Below, piece after piece: positions 1 to 10,136 of a stretch of DNA of 64,000 nt. The stretch covers positions 62,001 through 126,000 of the forward strand of contig NZ_MKGQ01000009.1 of assembly GCF_001908105.1 (NCBI RefSeq), read 5' to 3'. Each line of letters opens with the position of its first letter. The first letter of the stretch is position 1. The notes beneath the pieces are model-generated. The model had not been told where the DNA came from. It saw nothing but the letters and a program-made list of their open reading frames with translations, and did no database searches. The stretch is from Xenorhabdus eapokensis (GTDB taxonomy: Bacteria; Pseudomonadota; Gammaproteobacteria; Enterobacterales; Enterobacteriaceae). The translations under genes were made by a program, and so were the position numbers.

Positions 1-985
1 CCGCCAAATTATATTCAGGATGTGCAGGCAACCCCGCATAGTTTACCCAAGATACCTGCGGATGTTTTTCCAGATAGTGTGCAACTTTCAGGGCATTTTC
101 TGTATGGCGTTCCATACGCAATGCCAGTGTTTCCAGCCCTTGTAAAATCAGGAAGGCATTGAAAGGCGATAACGCTGCACCGGTGCTACGCAGTGGCCCA
201 ACACGGCAACGGGCGATAAAGGCTGCCGCACCAAAATGTTCGGTATAAGTTATGCCGTGATATGAAGGATCAGGCGTGCCCAAAATTGCAAAGCGATCCT
301 GATGCGCCGTCCAAGGGAATTTGCCTGAATCGACAATCACCCCACCAATCGAAGTGCCATGTCCGCCAATATATTTGGTCAGGGAATGGATAATAATATC
401 GGCGCCATGTTCAAATGGTCGGCATAAATAAGGCGTTGCAACGGTATTATCGACAATAAGCGGGATACCGTGCCGATGAGCAATATCAGCCAACGCCTGG
501 ATATCAATAATATTCCCGCTTGGGTTAGTGATGGATTCGCAATAGACGGCTTTGGTTCTTTTATCGATCAGGGTGTCAATGACAGCGAGATTGTTGTGAT
601 CAACAAAACGGGTTTCAATCCCAATATTGGGGAAACTGTGTGCCATCAGGTTATACGTTCCGCCATATAATTTCGCCACCGAGACAATATTATCCCCAAC
701 CATAGCAATAGTTTGTATGGCGTAGGTAATAGCCGCCATGCCAGAAGCGACCGCAAGTGCACCGATACCACCTTCCAAAGCGGCGATGCGTTTTTCCAAT
801 ACATCATTGGTGGGGTTCATGATGCGGGAGTAAATATTACCTTCCACTTTTAAATCAAACAGATCAGCACCATGTTGGGAATCATCAAAAGCGTAGGAAG
901 TTGTCTGATAAATCGGGACAGCAACGGCTTTGGTTGTTGGATCGGGTGAATAACCTGCGTGGATGGATAAAGTTTCTAATTTCAT
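1..985 (-). CDS. O-acetylhomoserine sulfhydrylase (MetY/CysD type), 3' end beyond the left edge
   Basis: This is a PLP-dependent enzyme of the Cys/Met metabolism family, expected to make homocysteine from O-acetylhomoserine and sulfide. About 328 codons are visible and the C-terminal part lies outside the window. The protein opens with [16 protein letters not shown], has the [10 protein letters not shown] segment typical of the family, and carries the PLP-binding lysine in [10 protein letters not shown] (about Lys204). The start at 985 is preferred over the in-frame ATG at 991 because AGGA lies about 7 nt upstream of it. It is transcribed away from the siderophore genes and shares no operon with them. 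Cystathionine gamma-synthase is an alternative, but the [10 protein letters not shown] stretch and insertions look like O-acetylhomoserine sulfhydrylases. Confidence 0.88.
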   Translation of the reverse strand, partial: MKLETLSIHAGYSPDPTTKAVAVPIYQTTSYAFDDSQHGADLFDLKVEGNIYSRIMNPTNDVLEKRIAALEGGIGALAVASGMAAITYAIQTIAMVGDNIVSVAKLYGGTYNLMAHSFPNIGIETRFVDHNNLAVIDTLIDKRTKAVYCESITNPSGNIIDIQALADIAHRHGIPLIVDNTVATPYLCRPFEHGADIIIHSLTKYIGGHGTSIGGVIVDSGKFPWTAHQDRFAILGTPDPSYHGITYTEHFGAAAFIARCRVGPLRSTGAALSPFNAFLILQGLETLALRMERHTENALKVAHYLEKHPQVSWVNYAGLPAHPEYNLA

Positions 986-991
986 TGTCAT

Positions 992-1331
992 TTCCTGTAA
1001 TTAAATGAAGGAATACTGAAATGTTTGAGACTGACAATCAAAATTACAAAATAGCAATATAAAATAAGCAATATCATAAAAAAATCTCAATAGATATCAA
1101 TTTGATATTAACTTAAAAAAGAAATTCATTTTTTCAACACCGTATAGCGATAAAACACCATTATGGCATCCGTATTAATAATCCACTATGACTCACGTTT
1201 ATTACATTTTACCGCTTGCTTTACTGAAACCATCTATACTTTAAACAACTAAAACATTCAATAAACATAAAATATATTTATTAATGGTGGTAAAAAAGCG
1301 CTTATGCTGATTCGCAGACTGTTGTTGTGGG
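992..1331. other. AT-rich intergenic region, no gene seen
   Basis: About 340 nt separate the start of the sulfhydrylase gene from the end of entA. It is strongly AT-rich and should hold the promoter of the sulfhydrylase gene (minus strand). I see no convincing MetJ box array, no clear terminator for the entCEBA operon and no conserved ORF. Confidence 0.6.
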
Positions 1332-2105
1332 TTACCAACCCAAGGTTGCTCCACCATCCACAACAATATCCTGCAAGGTAATATGACTGGCGAGATCTGA
1401 AGCAAGAAAAAGAACGGTGTCTGCAATTTCTTCCGGTAGGGCAATTTTTTTCAAAGGAATACCTAACTTAAATTTGTCAGGAAAACCATTGATGATATTT
1501 TGCCTGATTGCCGCGTTTTGCCACGTATCATTTTGCCACATATTGCGTAGCATAGGCGTATCCGTTGAACCAGGAGAAACCAGATTACACCGCACACCGT
1601 AGGGAGCCAATTCCAATCCAACACTTTGGCACAGGCTGCGCATTGCAGCTTTAGACGCGCCATAAGCTGACATTTCAACTCGTGGAACATGAGCCGCGTT
1701 AGAGCAAATAGAGACAATGTTTCCGCTGCGTTGCCGTTGAAACTGTGGAATGACGGCTTGAAAGAGGTTAAAAGCACCCCCCGCATTGACGTTGAAACAT
1801 TGCTGCCAATCTTCCCAACTCAGGTTTTCTGTTCGCCCTGTTCGCAGGATGCCAGCACTATTGATCAATATATCCAGGTGCGGCTCGGCCGTGAGTAATT
1901 CACGGCAAAGCTGGCTTACAGCGATATGGTCACTGATATCTAACTTATAAGCAGTAAAAGGAAGATCAGAATCGGGAAATGCCAAATCGAATCCGATGAC
2001 TTTTGCTCCGGCCTGGCTAAATCGGCTGGCAATATGATAGCCAATGCCACTTCCAGCTCCTGTCACCCAAACCTGTTTATTACTGAAATCGAAAGTTATA
2101 TTCAT
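1332..2105 (-). CDS. entA: 2,3-dihydro-2,3-dihydroxybenzoate dehydrogenase (EntA-like)
   Basis: A short-chain dehydrogenase/reductase of 257 aa that oxidises 2,3-dihydro-2,3-dihydroxybenzoate to DHB with NAD+, the last step of DHB synthesis in the cytoplasm. The Rossmann glycine motif VTGAGSGIG is near residue 14, NSAG is around residue 86, and the catalytic YGASKAA (Tyr, Lys) follows about 60 residues later. The length fits EntA (about 250 aa). Its ATG overlaps the entB stop as ATGA, so it is translationally coupled and is the last gene of entC-entE-entB-entA. The family call is certain; the EntA assignment rests on sequence character plus operon context. Confidence 0.93.
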   Translation of the reverse strand: MNITFDFSNKQVWVTGAGSGIGYHIASRFSQAGAKVIGFDLAFPDSDLPFTAYKLDISDHIAVSQLCRELLTAEPHLDILINSAGILRTGRTENLSWEDWQQCFNVNAGGAFNLFQAVIPQFQRQRSGNIVSICSNAAHVPRVEMSAYGASKAAMRSLCQSVGLELAPYGVRCNLVSPGSTDTPMLRNMWQNDTWQNAAIRQNIINGFPDKFKLGIPLKKIALPEEIADTVLFLASDLASHITLQDIVVDGGATLGW

Positions 2106-2980
2106 AGCTTGGCTCCTGCGCTTTCAGTCAACAAAATAAGCCAGTCTGCCAATGTTGGGGTTTTCATGAGTGAGATAAAATCAATATCATGGTTTTCATA
2201 ACGCCAGCGTGCTGCCAGTGACATTATTTTTACCGAATCGAGACCGTAATCCAGCATGTTTTCATGATCATCAATATCACCAGCGTCATCATCCAACAGA
2301 GGTAAAATTTCGGCGCGGAGACGTTCGCGTGTCCATGCAGGTTGCGGAGATATTTCATTAAGTAGTGTTTCTGTCGTGAGTACCCGACCACAGCGGCCAG
2401 CAATATAATGTAATGCCATGATGTGCTCGTCGTAGCTGAAATCTGCCAATGCATCAGCGACAAAAAAAGGTTGGATATCACGCATAAAGGCATCTGTAGC
2501 CGTTATCATGCAACCAATATGCGCATAGATACCACAAATAATTAATTGATCACGCCCCATGCTTTTCAATTGTTGTTCCAAATCTGAACGTTGAAAGGCA
2601 CTGTAACGCCATTTTATTAATACCGTGTCATCGCTTTCAGGTGTCAGAGCATGAGTAATGCTTTGCTGTTCAGGATACAGATTGATCCCCGCACCCCACA
2701 TATCATTCAGCAATCCACGGTCTGCCTCATCTTGATGTTTAGGTTGGGCGGTATAGAAAACCGGTATTCCCTGCTGCTTACACACTGTTTTTAAACGCAA
2801 AATATTATTGATAACCTGCTTCACCAGCAAACTGTCAGTCTGCCAGAAATTGAGGAAATAATTTTGCATATCATGGATGAGTAGTGCGGCACGCTTGTTA
2901 TCAAGCGGCCAATTCACTTTATTGGTTGGTAATTCTTGAGGAGTAGGAAGAAGGTAGTCACTCAGTGTTGGAATACTCAT
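2102..2980 (-). CDS. entB: Isochorismatase / aryl carrier protein (EntB-like)
   Basis: A bifunctional protein. The N-terminal isochorismatase domain hydrolyses isochorismate to 2,3-dihydro-2,3-dihydroxybenzoate; the C-terminal aryl carrier domain holds DHB as a thioester for the NRPS. The hydrolase part shows LLIHDMQNYFLNFW near the start and IICGIYAHIGCM with the active-site Cys. The carrier motif DYGLDSVKIM places the phosphopantetheine serine at about Ser249. An in-frame ATG exists at 3013, but AGAGGGAC sits 6 nt before the ATG at 2980 and the product then begins MSIPTLSDYLLP, like E. coli EntB, so 2980 was chosen (292 aa). No phosphopantetheinyl transferase gene is in the window, so holo-carrier formation must rely on one encoded elsewhere. 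Confidence 0.94.
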   Translation of the reverse strand: MSIPTLSDYLLPTPQELPTNKVNWPLDNKRAALLIHDMQNYFLNFWQTDSLLVKQVINNILRLKTVCKQQGIPVFYTAQPKHQDEADRGLLNDMWGAGINLYPEQQSITHALTPESDDTVLIKWRYSAFQRSDLEQQLKSMGRDQLIICGIYAHIGCMITATDAFMRDIQPFFVADALADFSYDEHIMALHYIAGRCGRVLTTETLLNEISPQPAWTRERLRAEILPLLDDDAGDIDDHENMLDYGLDSVKIMSLAARWRYENHDIDFISLMKTPTLADWLILLTESAGAKL

Positions 2981-2999
2981 TTTGTCCCTCTGTGATACG

Positions 3000-4622
3000 T
3001 TAAGGTGCCGCATGGATTAACGTGCTGTATGCGATATGACGTAATTTCTGTTTATCGATTTTTCCGACAGGTGTCATAGGAAGGGATGGAACGTTTTCAA
3101 AGCGGTCGGGAAGTTTGTAATCAGCGATACCTTGCTCGCGTAAAAAACGACGTAATATGGCTGATTTTACCTCTTCACGGGTAACGACATAGGCGCAACT
3201 CTTTTCTCCCATGATTGAATCAGGGATAGCGATCAAGGCTGCATGGATCACGAGTGGATGGCGTAACAGTAAATTTTCAATTTCCTCTGCTGCAATTTTT
3301 TCACCACCACGGTTAATTTGATCTTTTTCTCTACCCACAACTTTTAGATAGCCTTTCTCGGTCTGGATGACTAAATCACCCGAACAGTAAAAACCATTTT
3401 CATCAAACACTTGATTGTTATATTGAGGACTTTGGTAGTATCCACGGAACGTATAAGGCCCACGTGTCATCAGCAGACCGGAAACCCCGTAAGGTAGCGG
3501 ATTACCTAGTTTGTCGGAGATCCACACTTCATCATCATCACTAATCGGGCGACCTTGAGTCGTGAAAATCGTTTGTTCATCATCATCCAGACGCGTGTAG
3601 TTAACTAACCCTTCGGCCATGCCAAATACCTGTTGCAGTTGACAACCTAATTCTGAAGGTATCCTTCGTGCCAGCGATTCACTCAGGCGGGCACCTCCGA
3701 CTTGCAATAACGCCAGACTTTCCAGTGGTGATTTATTCCCTGTCAGTGCAATCGCTTCCAGCCACAGGCTTACCGCAGGGGGAACTAAAGCAGCAACGTT
3801 AATCTGATATTGTTCAATCAATGGGAAACAGCTTGATGGACTGGGATCATGAGCCATAATCACCTGACCACCAGCATAAAAAACGCCTAATGCGCCTGGT
3901 GAACTCATTGGATAATTATGTGCGGCAGGAAGGGCACATAAATAACGTGTTTGAGGATTGAAATGGCAGATATCAACACTGGCTCGAATACTGTAGTAGT
4001 AATCATTGTGAGTTCGGGGGATCAGTTTGGGGATACCCGTACTGCCTCCCGATAGTTGGAAAAAAGCCACTTCATCTGCTGGGGTGGGCGTTGCGATAAA
4101 ATCTTTTTCTTTTTCATTAATCAATGTTGTTAAATCTATCGGGCTGCCGTTATCTCCCCGCAGAAATATGTGTGTCAGTGAAGCGTAATGTGTATGCAGT
4201 TCATGGATAAATACATTGTCAGAAAAGAGTGAATGGCTACGGTCTGCTATCAATAGTGATGGTTTTATTTGATCGGCATAGGCTAATAGCTCGCTACGCT
4301 GATGGCTGAACAGCGCATTGACGGGAGCCACTCCTAAACGCAGCAGGGCAAAAAAGGTGACATAAAATTCTGCAATATTACCCAATTGCACCAATGCAGT
4401 TTGCCCATGCTGAACCCCACGGCGCTTGAGGGAAGCGGCCAGGTTATCCACGAGTTGATTCAGTTGGCGATAAGTATATTGTTGGTGCGAGCAAATGAGA
4501 GCGATATTTTCGTTGTCAGTATGACGCCTGAGTATGTCGCAAAGGGGAAGGTCAAGCCAATAGCCGCGCTGGCGATAGCGTTGTGATAATGTTTCAGGCC
4601 AGCGATTAAACGCAATACTCAT
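3000..4622 (-). CDS. entE: 2,3-dihydroxybenzoate-AMP ligase (EntE-like)
   Basis: A stand-alone aryl-acid adenylation enzyme (540 aa) that activates DHB with ATP and loads it on the EntB carrier domain. The opening [16 protein letters not shown] matches the E. coli EntE start. Core motifs are visible in order: [16 protein letters not shown] (phosphate-binding A3), [13 protein letters not shown] and YCSGDL (A7), [14 protein letters not shown] (A8) and [10 protein letters not shown] with the C-terminal lysine (A10). Its start overlaps the entC stop (ATGA), and entB begins about 20 nt after its end. The conserved aryl-acid pocket fits the neighbouring DHB genes. Confidence 0.96.
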   Translation of the reverse strand: MSIAFNRWPETLSQRYRQRGYWLDLPLCDILRRHTDNENIALICSHQQYTYRQLNQLVDNLAASLKRRGVQHGQTALVQLGNIAEFYVTFFALLRLGVAPVNALFSHQRSELLAYADQIKPSLLIADRSHSLFSDNVFIHELHTHYASLTHIFLRGDNGSPIDLTTLINEKEKDFIATPTPADEVAFFQLSGGSTGIPKLIPRTHNDYYYSIRASVDICHFNPQTRYLCALPAAHNYPMSSPGALGVFYAGGQVIMAHDPSPSSCFPLIEQYQINVAALVPPAVSLWLEAIALTGNKSPLESLALLQVGGARLSESLARRIPSELGCQLQQVFGMAEGLVNYTRLDDDEQTIFTTQGRPISDDDEVWISDKLGNPLPYGVSGLLMTRGPYTFRGYYQSPQYNNQVFDENGFYCSGDLVIQTEKGYLKVVGREKDQINRGGEKIAAEEIENLLLRHPLVIHAALIAIPDSIMGEKSCAYVVTREEVKSAILRRFLREQGIADYKLPDRFENVPSLPMTPVGKIDKQKLRHIAYSTLIHAAP

Positions 4623-5809
4623 AACACACGTTCCTTACTGTCAGATAATCCCAGAGCTTGTAGCATGGTGCCAAGTTTCACCCCTGTTTCTTGCCATTCA
4701 GCAGGGGGTTGTGAATCAGCAACGATTCCCGCTCCTGCAAAGAGTCGAATATGGTTTTCGAATAATTCACCACAGCGAATAGTAACAACCCATTCACCAT
4801 TGCCCTTGGCGTCACACCAACCGACAATGCCGCCAAAATAGTTGCGTTCAAAAGGTTCGAGCTGAGCGATGAGTTCGTAGGCTCGTTCTCTTGGTGTCCC
4901 ACAAAGTGCTGGAGTTGGATGAAGTAAGCTGGCAACAGAGAGGGCGTTTGTGTGTTTATTGCGTAATTCGCCGCGTATTTCTGTCGCGAGGTGCCAAAGT
5001 ACAGGGGTGCTGAATATTGAAGGAGAGTCTGGGATCGCCAATTTAGTACACTGTTCAGCGAGTGCGGTTCGGATTGCATCAATCACTAATTGATGCTCAT
5101 GGTGATCTTTAGCTGAATGTAGCAGTGACTGGCGCAACGCATTGTCTTCCAGGATATTGTGACTTCTGCGTGACGAACCTGCCAGTGGTTGAGAAATAAG
5201 GGTATTGCCCTGTTTACGTAGCAGAAGTTCTGGACTAGCACCCATTAGCGTACTGTTTTCTAGTGGGATATGAAAGTTGTAGCTATAAGGGTTTTGGGCA
5301 TTAAGCTGTGTAAAAAGTTGGATAGAATCAGGCTTTCGATCAAATTCAACATTCAGTAGCCGCGAAAGGACGGCCTTATCAAGCAAGCCATGATGTATGG
5401 CATCAACAGCTTGCAAGACCATCTGACAAAATTCTTCTTTTTCCGGCCATAAATGCCACTGCTTTATTTGTAACGGGGGCATAGAGGATCGAGGGGGAAA
5501 ACGTGCGGTTTCCCGTTCCAGCCAATGATATTCATAAGGTATATAGAGAGCAGAAGGTTGGCGTTTATCAAAAGGGATTGCCCCGACTGCAATAGGGTTT
5601 TTAATTCCGGCTTGTTCAGCTTGCAGGAATAATTGAGAGAGATGATCACTCAATGGATTATCAATATCATCATGATGATTGGCTGGGGTAGTGACTTTGG
5701 CAAAACGTCCTCGTGCATGTAGGCTCTTACTTGAAGACAGGAACACAAAATCATCACAACTAAAATCCAGTAATTCGGATGTGCGATATTCAGTCGTTAA
5801 CGTAAGCAC
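4619..5809 (-). CDS. entC: Isochorismate synthase (EntC-like)
   Basis: A chorismate-utilising enzyme (396 aa) that isomerises chorismate to isochorismate, the committed step to DHB. The C-terminal chorismate-binding region is intact: [22 protein letters not shown], and [19 protein letters not shown]. The start codon is GTG at 5809, preceded by AGGGA about 6 nt away. It is the first gene of entCEBA, the order seen in E. coli. The receptor gene upstream is on the same strand, but about 200 nt and a hairpin lie between them, so entC may have its own promoter. A weak Fur-like match lies upstream but was not strong enough to list. Confidence 0.95.
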   Translation of the reverse strand: MLTLTTEYRTSELLDFSCDDFVFLSSSKSLHARGRFAKVTTPANHHDDIDNPLSDHLSQLFLQAEQAGIKNPIAVGAIPFDKRQPSALYIPYEYHWLERETARFPPRSSMPPLQIKQWHLWPEKEEFCQMVLQAVDAIHHGLLDKAVLSRLLNVEFDRKPDSIQLFTQLNAQNPYSYNFHIPLENSTLMGASPELLLRKQGNTLISQPLAGSSRRSHNILEDNALRQSLLHSAKDHHEHQLVIDAIRTALAEQCTKLAIPDSPSIFSTPVLWHLATEIRGELRNKHTNALSVASLLHPTPALCGTPRERAYELIAQLEPFERNYFGGIVGWCDAKGNGEWVVTIRCGELFENHIRLFAGAGIVADSQPPAEWQETGVKLGTMLQALGLSDSKERVL

Positions 5810-5958
5810 GATATTTCCCTGTTACTATTTGATAACAAATTGGTTAAAAATAGATTGGTGTAAAAATCAATTATCTATTATTCAGTTTTATGGTTCGTTG
5901 CGCTTGAGACATAAAAGTGATCCAATACGTCTTAATATGTGTTGGTAGAAGCGATTCA

Positions 5959-5990
5959 CAGTGGCAAAAAGCTTTTGCCTGATGCCACTG
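5959..5990 (-). terminator. Hairpin after the receptor gene
   Basis: CAGTGGCA (5959-5966) pairs with TGCCACTG (5983-5990), enclosing a second inverted stretch (GGCAAAA...TTTTGCC). It lies just downstream of the receptor stop codon on the minus strand and could end or attenuate transcription before entC. No long U-tract follows, so it may be a processing or attenuation hairpin. Confidence 0.45.
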
Positions 5991-6007
5991 AGTAAATGAG
6001 TTTTGCC

Positions 6008-8218
6008 TTACCAGGTATATTCCACTGTGGCAACGATGCTGCGTCCGCTGCCATAGAAGCAGGCTCCAGCATTCTTGCACGAAGCGACATAACGTTTATT
6101 GCTCAGGTTATTCACATTCAGTTGTACACTGGCACCTTTTAGTTGCGGGGAAGCTTCGCCAAGATCGTATTTCGCCATCAAATCATAGAGCGTATAGGGC
6201 TTGACATGGAATGTTTCTTCATCATTACCGGAAGTGGAACCGGTATAACGTACGCCGGCGCCTAATGTAAATCCTTTCAGCGCCGTTTGTGTGAAGCTAT
6301 AACTTCCCCAGGCAGATGCTGCATGTTCAGGAATAGAAGGCACTCTTTTACCAACTCGTGCAGTTCTGAGATCATCTTTGGTTTTGGTATCTGTATAGGT
6401 ATAGCTCGCTATCAGATTGATCTCTGGGGTGATCTGAGAATGAATTTCGGCTTCTACTCCCTTTGAGCCAATTTTGCCAATTTGTTCACTAAAGCCAGCA
6501 CCTGGTACGGAGGTTGTGACGTTTTTCTGCGTGATATCGAACAGAGAAAGTGTTAACAGGGTATTGTTATCTTTTGGTTGGAATTTAATACCGATTTCAG
6601 TCTGTTCACCTTTTGTAGGCTTGAAAGCAGGAGTACCGGATTTACCTTGATCCAGATTAGGCTCAAACGAGGTGCTGTAACTGATGTAGGGTGAAATACC
6701 GTTATCAAAGGCATACAACAAACCCGCACGTCCTGTGAATGCACGGTCTTTTTGTGTTGTTGAGGTGTTTTTGATCAGGTTTTGTTGCTTGGTTTCAGTC
6801 CAATCATAACGCCCTGACAAGACTAAATTCCAGTTTTCCCAACTTAGTTGATCCTGCAAGTAAACACCTAACTGATTGAGTTTCTTTTTCCCATCTTGGT
6901 TGAGGGACAGTTCTTTTTCATCGACAGGAATACCCCAAACTGGGTTTGACCAATCAAAATTGTGCTTTCCTTTCTCATCCCAGTCACGCCAGAATTTATT
7001 GTGGTTATTTACCCACTTATAATCGATCCCACTGATGACGCTATGCTCAAAGTTTCCTGTTGAGAAAAGTGCTTTCAGTTGGTTATCCATGCTCACCCCA
7101 TGAGACTCATTATGTTCGCGTTGTGGAAAACGTTTAATAGTGGGAGGAGTAGGGTCTGATGCAAAAACTAAATATTTTGAACGTTCATTCGATGTTGAAT
7201 AACGCAAATTTTGTTGGAAAGAGAAAATATCGTTGAAGTCATGCTCAAGAATGTAGCCGATAGATCCCTGCTCCCGTCTGGATTGATTAAAAGAAGGATC
7301 ACTGAGATTCATATCGTAGGGAATATAACCTGCATTGGGAACCGATGTTACAGTGCCGATTTTAGGATAGAAGTTACGGAATCCTGCTTTCGGATCGTAC
7401 TGATAACTGGTCAGTAATGTAAACGTTGTATTATTGTTGGGTATCCATGTCAGAGCTGGAGCAATGGCAATTCGCTCTTTTTTATAGTCTTTGACAAACT
7501 GCTTTTGGGTGCTGAGTACACCATTTAAACGATAGAGAACGGGAATGTTATCCCCCAGAGCACCACCAAAATCAAAGGCTAATTCACCCAGGCTCTGATT
7601 ACCTGCTTTCATCTGTACCTTGTGGATAGGCTGGTCAGTTGGCCTTTTGCTAGTCATATTAATCAAGCCCCCAGGGCTGACCTGACCGTATAGCACAGAT
7701 GCTGGTCCGTGCACCAACTCTATGCGTTCTAATAGCCAAGGGTCAATTTGACCTACGGTGCCTCCTGAACTGTTCGTACCATAACTCAACCCATCAAGGA
7801 ATTTAGGAGCATAACGAAAACCACGGGTAATCACTTCGTCGTTGCGGTTGGAAGAGCCGCGATAATTCGTCACAACACCACTCGAATAATTCAGGGCGTC
7901 AGCAACGCTCATTGCGCCTTGTGCTTCCATTTGTGTGCGATTGATGACGCTGATTGACTGGGGAGTTTTGATAAGAGGGGTAAGGCTTTTGGTGCCTGCG
8001 GCACTGTCTGATTCTACAAAATTTTTTTCAGAATCCCCTTTCATCTTGCTTGTGACAATTAAGGTATCTTCGCTGTTATTGGCAGTCCCATTATTGGCTG
8101 AGGCATACGGGGATAACAGTAAGATAGAAGCAAGCGATAAGAATAATTTATTATAGTTATAGTTTCTATTTGTTCTTTTTGCGGTTTTCAATCTTTCATT
8201 CTTGATAGGCAGTACCAT
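6008..8218 (-). CDS. TonB-dependent ferric siderophore receptor
   Basis: An outer-membrane receptor of 736 aa. It has an N-terminal signal sequence whose hydrophobic core [17 protein letters not shown] ends near residue 41, a TonB box DTLIVTS shortly after, a plug domain ([14 protein letters not shown], then [21 protein letters not shown]) and a 22-strand-type barrel ending ATVEYTW with a terminal aromatic residue. Its sequence character is that of the FhuA/FoxA/FhuE-type siderophore receptor group, not FepA. The context implies uptake of the iron complex of the catecholate made by the adjacent genes. GAGAG precedes the ATG. The promoter region shared with fes carries two Fur-box-like sequences, so iron repression is expected. 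The ligand is inferred. Confidence 0.93.
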   Translation of the reverse strand: MVLPIKNERLKTAKRTNRNYNYNKLFLSLASILLLSPYASANNGTANNSEDTLIVTSKMKGDSEKNFVESDSAAGTKSLTPLIKTPQSISVINRTQMEAQGAMSVADALNYSSGVVTNYRGSSNRNDEVITRGFRYAPKFLDGLSYGTNSSGGTVGQIDPWLLERIELVHGPASVLYGQVSPGGLINMTSKRPTDQPIHKVQMKAGNQSLGELAFDFGGALGDNIPVLYRLNGVLSTQKQFVKDYKKERIAIAPALTWIPNNNTTFTLLTSYQYDPKAGFRNFYPKIGTVTSVPNAGYIPYDMNLSDPSFNQSRREQGSIGYILEHDFNDIFSFQQNLRYSTSNERSKYLVFASDPTPPTIKRFPQREHNESHGVSMDNQLKALFSTGNFEHSVISGIDYKWVNNHNKFWRDWDEKGKHNFDWSNPVWGIPVDEKELSLNQDGKKKLNQLGVYLQDQLSWENWNLVLSGRYDWTETKQQNLIKNTSTTQKDRAFTGRAGLLYAFDNGISPYISYSTSFEPNLDQGKSGTPAFKPTKGEQTEIGIKFQPKDNNTLLTLSLFDITQKNVTTSVPGAGFSEQIGKIGSKGVEAEIHSQITPEINLIASYTYTDTKTKDDLRTARVGKRVPSIPEHAASAWGSYSFTQTALKGFTLGAGVRYTGSTSGNDEETFHVKPYTLYDLMAKYDLGEASPQLKGASVQLNVNNLSNKRYVASCKNAGACFYGSGRSIVATVEYTW

Positions 8219-8398
8219 AGATTTTATCTCTCAATATAGCTATTTTTAAAATAAATTATTAAAAATCAAATATATAATTAAGTCGACACCATTATGGCTA
8301 AACTGAATAGTGAAGGCCTCCTGCCTCGTTACCCCGATAATGCTCCATTAATTCTGTTAGCCAGTGGTTAAGATTAATAAAATAAATTGGATGATATT

Positions 8399-8417
8399 GC
8401 AAATAAAAATCATTATC
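8399..8417. promoter_or_regulatory. Fur box 1
   Basis: The 19 bases match the consensus GATAATGATAATCATTATC at 15 positions, including the whole right half AATCATTATC. It lies between the divergent receptor and fes genes, where iron-responsive control is expected. Confidence 0.75.
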
Positions 8418-8427
8418 AATATCATTG

Positions 8428-8446
8428 GTAAATGATAATCGTTTTT
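8428..8446. promoter_or_regulatory. Fur box 2
   Basis: A second match to the 19-bp Fur consensus (14 of 19), with an intact AATGATAATC core. It starts 29 nt after the first box. Paired sites are common where both divergent promoters are iron-repressed. Confidence 0.7.
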
Positions 8447-8526
8447 ATTTTCCGTATTCGTTGTTGGTATGGTGTATCAAATGGATATGTCATTTGTGAA
8501 CGGATGTTTTTGAAGGGGATAAAGGG

Positions 8527-9819
8527 ATGAAGTTAGTATTTCAGCCATCAGGTACGGTAGATAATTTATTATCTGATCCTAATGTTGGTAGTGAATTGTG
8601 GTGGAAAAATATTGCTATTTTGGGAACTCCCATTATAGAAACTGCAAATAATCATCAAGTTAAAACAACCTTCCTTTGGCGAGATCCTCATGGGGACGAA
8701 CAAAATTCACCTTTTCGCCGAGTCTATATTGATATCAATGGCATCACTGATCATCACCACCCGCAACCACAGAGCCTGCAACGATTGCCTGAAACGGATA
8801 TCTGGTATTGGTCAGTGAACCTTGAAGATAACTGGAGAGGAAGCTATCGATTTATACCTGCTACTGACACATATTTGCCCCCCGAATTTTCTGATGAAAT
8901 CAAGCTGCGCAATCAACAGCAACGTGAATGGTGGATCTCACTCTTTCCATTATCCATTTCAGATCCTTTGAATCTACAGGGCTGTCATCGTAATGGGCTT
9001 GGTTTGCCTTTATCGGCAATTCATATGCCTCATGCTTCTGCGCAGACTGCATGGTCACTCATTGATAGGATTAGCGCGCAGCCAGATCAACGGGAACCTT
9101 TGTTTTTGCATTGGCATAGTGAGCGACTTAACAATCAAAGGCGGTTTTGGCTTTACTCCACGGGGGAAGAAACGGCGCATCCTCGCCCTCTTATCATCCT
9201 GTTGGATGGGTTGACTTGGGCGGAGAGAGTGCCGATTTTTCCGGTGATTGATGTAGCGACTGAAAAACGGCAGATACCAGAGGCGGTTTGGCTGTTGATT
9301 GATGTTATTGATATGCCGCATCGAGAGCAGGAACTTCCCTGCAACCCAGATTTTTGGCAAGCGATTCAGGATGAATTGTTACCGCTTGTCGCACAGTATG
9401 TGGCTTTTAGCGATGATCCTGCACAAACAGTGATAGCAGGGCAGAGTTACGGTGGGTTGGCCGCATTGTATGCCGCACTCCATTGGCCACAACGTTTTGG
9501 CTGTGTTCTCACACAATCAGGGTCTTTCTGGTGGCCTGATAGCAAAATGGTTCGGCAGTTTCAGTCATCTGCTGAACATAAAACCGGTTGGCTGACACAG
9601 CAGGTACTTGGGCAAAAAATTATTCCTTCATCATTAAAAATCTTTCAGGAAGCGGGTTCCCGTGAAGCAGATATCCATTTTGTCAATGATCAAATGTATG
9701 CCGCGTTGCAAGGGGCAGGGCACAACGTGAATTATCGCGTGTTTAATGGTGGGCATGATGTGTTGTGCTGGCGCGGTGGGTTAATTGATGGTCTTAGTTG
9801 GTTACTGGCTAAGCAATGA
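8527..9819 (+). CDS. fes: Enterochelin esterase-like siderophore hydrolase (Fes)
   Basis: A cytoplasmic esterase (430 aa) that opens the ester bonds of imported ferric catecholate siderophores to release iron. It has an N-terminal Fes-type domain and a C-terminal alpha/beta-hydrolase domain with the nucleophile motif VIAGQSYGGLAALYAALHWP (Ser in GQSYGG) and a C-terminal histidine in NGGHDVLCW. AAGGGGAT lies about 7 nt before the ATG. It starts the plus-strand operon fes-mbtH-NRPS-entS behind two Fur boxes. Because the NRPS should insert an extra amino acid before each serine, this enzyme would have to act on a tri-serine backbone with longer arms than enterobactin. Confidence 0.94.
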   Translation: MKLVFQPSGTVDNLLSDPNVGSELWWKNIAILGTPIIETANNHQVKTTFLWRDPHGDEQNSPFRRVYIDINGITDHHHPQPQSLQRLPETDIWYWSVNLEDNWRGSYRFIPATDTYLPPEFSDEIKLRNQQQREWWISLFPLSISDPLNLQGCHRNGLGLPLSAIHMPHASAQTAWSLIDRISAQPDQREPLFLHWHSERLNNQRRFWLYSTGEETAHPRPLIILLDGLTWAERVPIFPVIDVATEKRQIPEAVWLLIDVIDMPHREQELPCNPDFWQAIQDELLPLVAQYVAFSDDPAQTVIAGQSYGGLAALYAALHWPQRFGCVLTQSGSFWWPDSKMVRQFQSSAEHKTGWLTQQVLGQKIIPSSLKIFQEAGSREADIHFVNDQMYAALQGAGHNVNYRVFNGGHDVLCWRGGLIDGLSWLLAKQ

Positions 9820-9866
9820 TATGACAAACCGATTATTGAGATCCAAGAATTGATGAGAATTAAAAA

Positions 9867-10121
9867 ATGAATTTGGAACAAAAGAATCCTTTTGATGATG
9901 ACGAAGCCACTTTTTATGTGCTGATAAATAATCACCAACAATATAGCCTTTGGCCTGCCTTTGCCGCACACCCCACCGGTTGGGAGCTTGTTATTGGCCC
10001 GAACTCACGAGCCGCCTGTATCGCATACATAGAAGAGCACTGGGTGGATATGCGTCCGGCTAGTTTGCGCGAACCACAGATAAATCAAATTGATAATGCT
10101 GATGGTTTAACCTATCGATAA
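9867..10121 (+). CDS. MbtH-like protein
   Basis: A small (84 aa) NRPS helper that binds adenylation domains and supports their folding or activity. The family signatures are present: [24 protein letters not shown], split here by the conserved SLWP element, then GW and a C-terminal [14 protein letters not shown]. It lies 47 nt after fes and 15 nt before the NRPS, the same place as ybdZ between fes and entF in E. coli. No other function is likely. Confidence 0.95.
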   Translation: MNLEQKNPFDDDEATFYVLINNHQQYSLWPAFAAHPTGWELVIGPNSRAACIAYIEEHWVDMRPASLREPQINQIDNADGLTYR

Positions 10122-10136
10122 GAAAGGAAATCAAAC

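Larger units (their letters stand above)
8219..8526. other. Divergent receptor/fes control region
   Basis: A 308-nt AT-rich region between two divergent genes. It contains the two Fur-box-like sequences listed separately. An open stretch of 26 codons (8294-8374, plus strand) is less AT-rich than its surroundings but has no clear ribosome binding site; I do not call it a gene. Confidence 0.7.

Noticed and set aside
992..1100. MetJ operator in front of the O-acetylhomoserine sulfhydrylase gene
   Set aside because: Methionine repression would make sense, but no tandem AGACGTCT-like octamers are visible.
5866..5890. Possible Fur box upstream of entC
   Set aside because: Only about 9 of 19 positions match the consensus when aligned on GATAAT, too weak in AT-rich DNA.
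8294..8374. 26-codon ORF in the receptor/fes intergenic region (MAKLNSEGLLPRYPDNAPLI...)
   Set aside because: No Shine-Dalgarno sequence and no recognised relatives. Its composition differs from the surroundings, so it may be a gene scrap, but the evidence is too thin.
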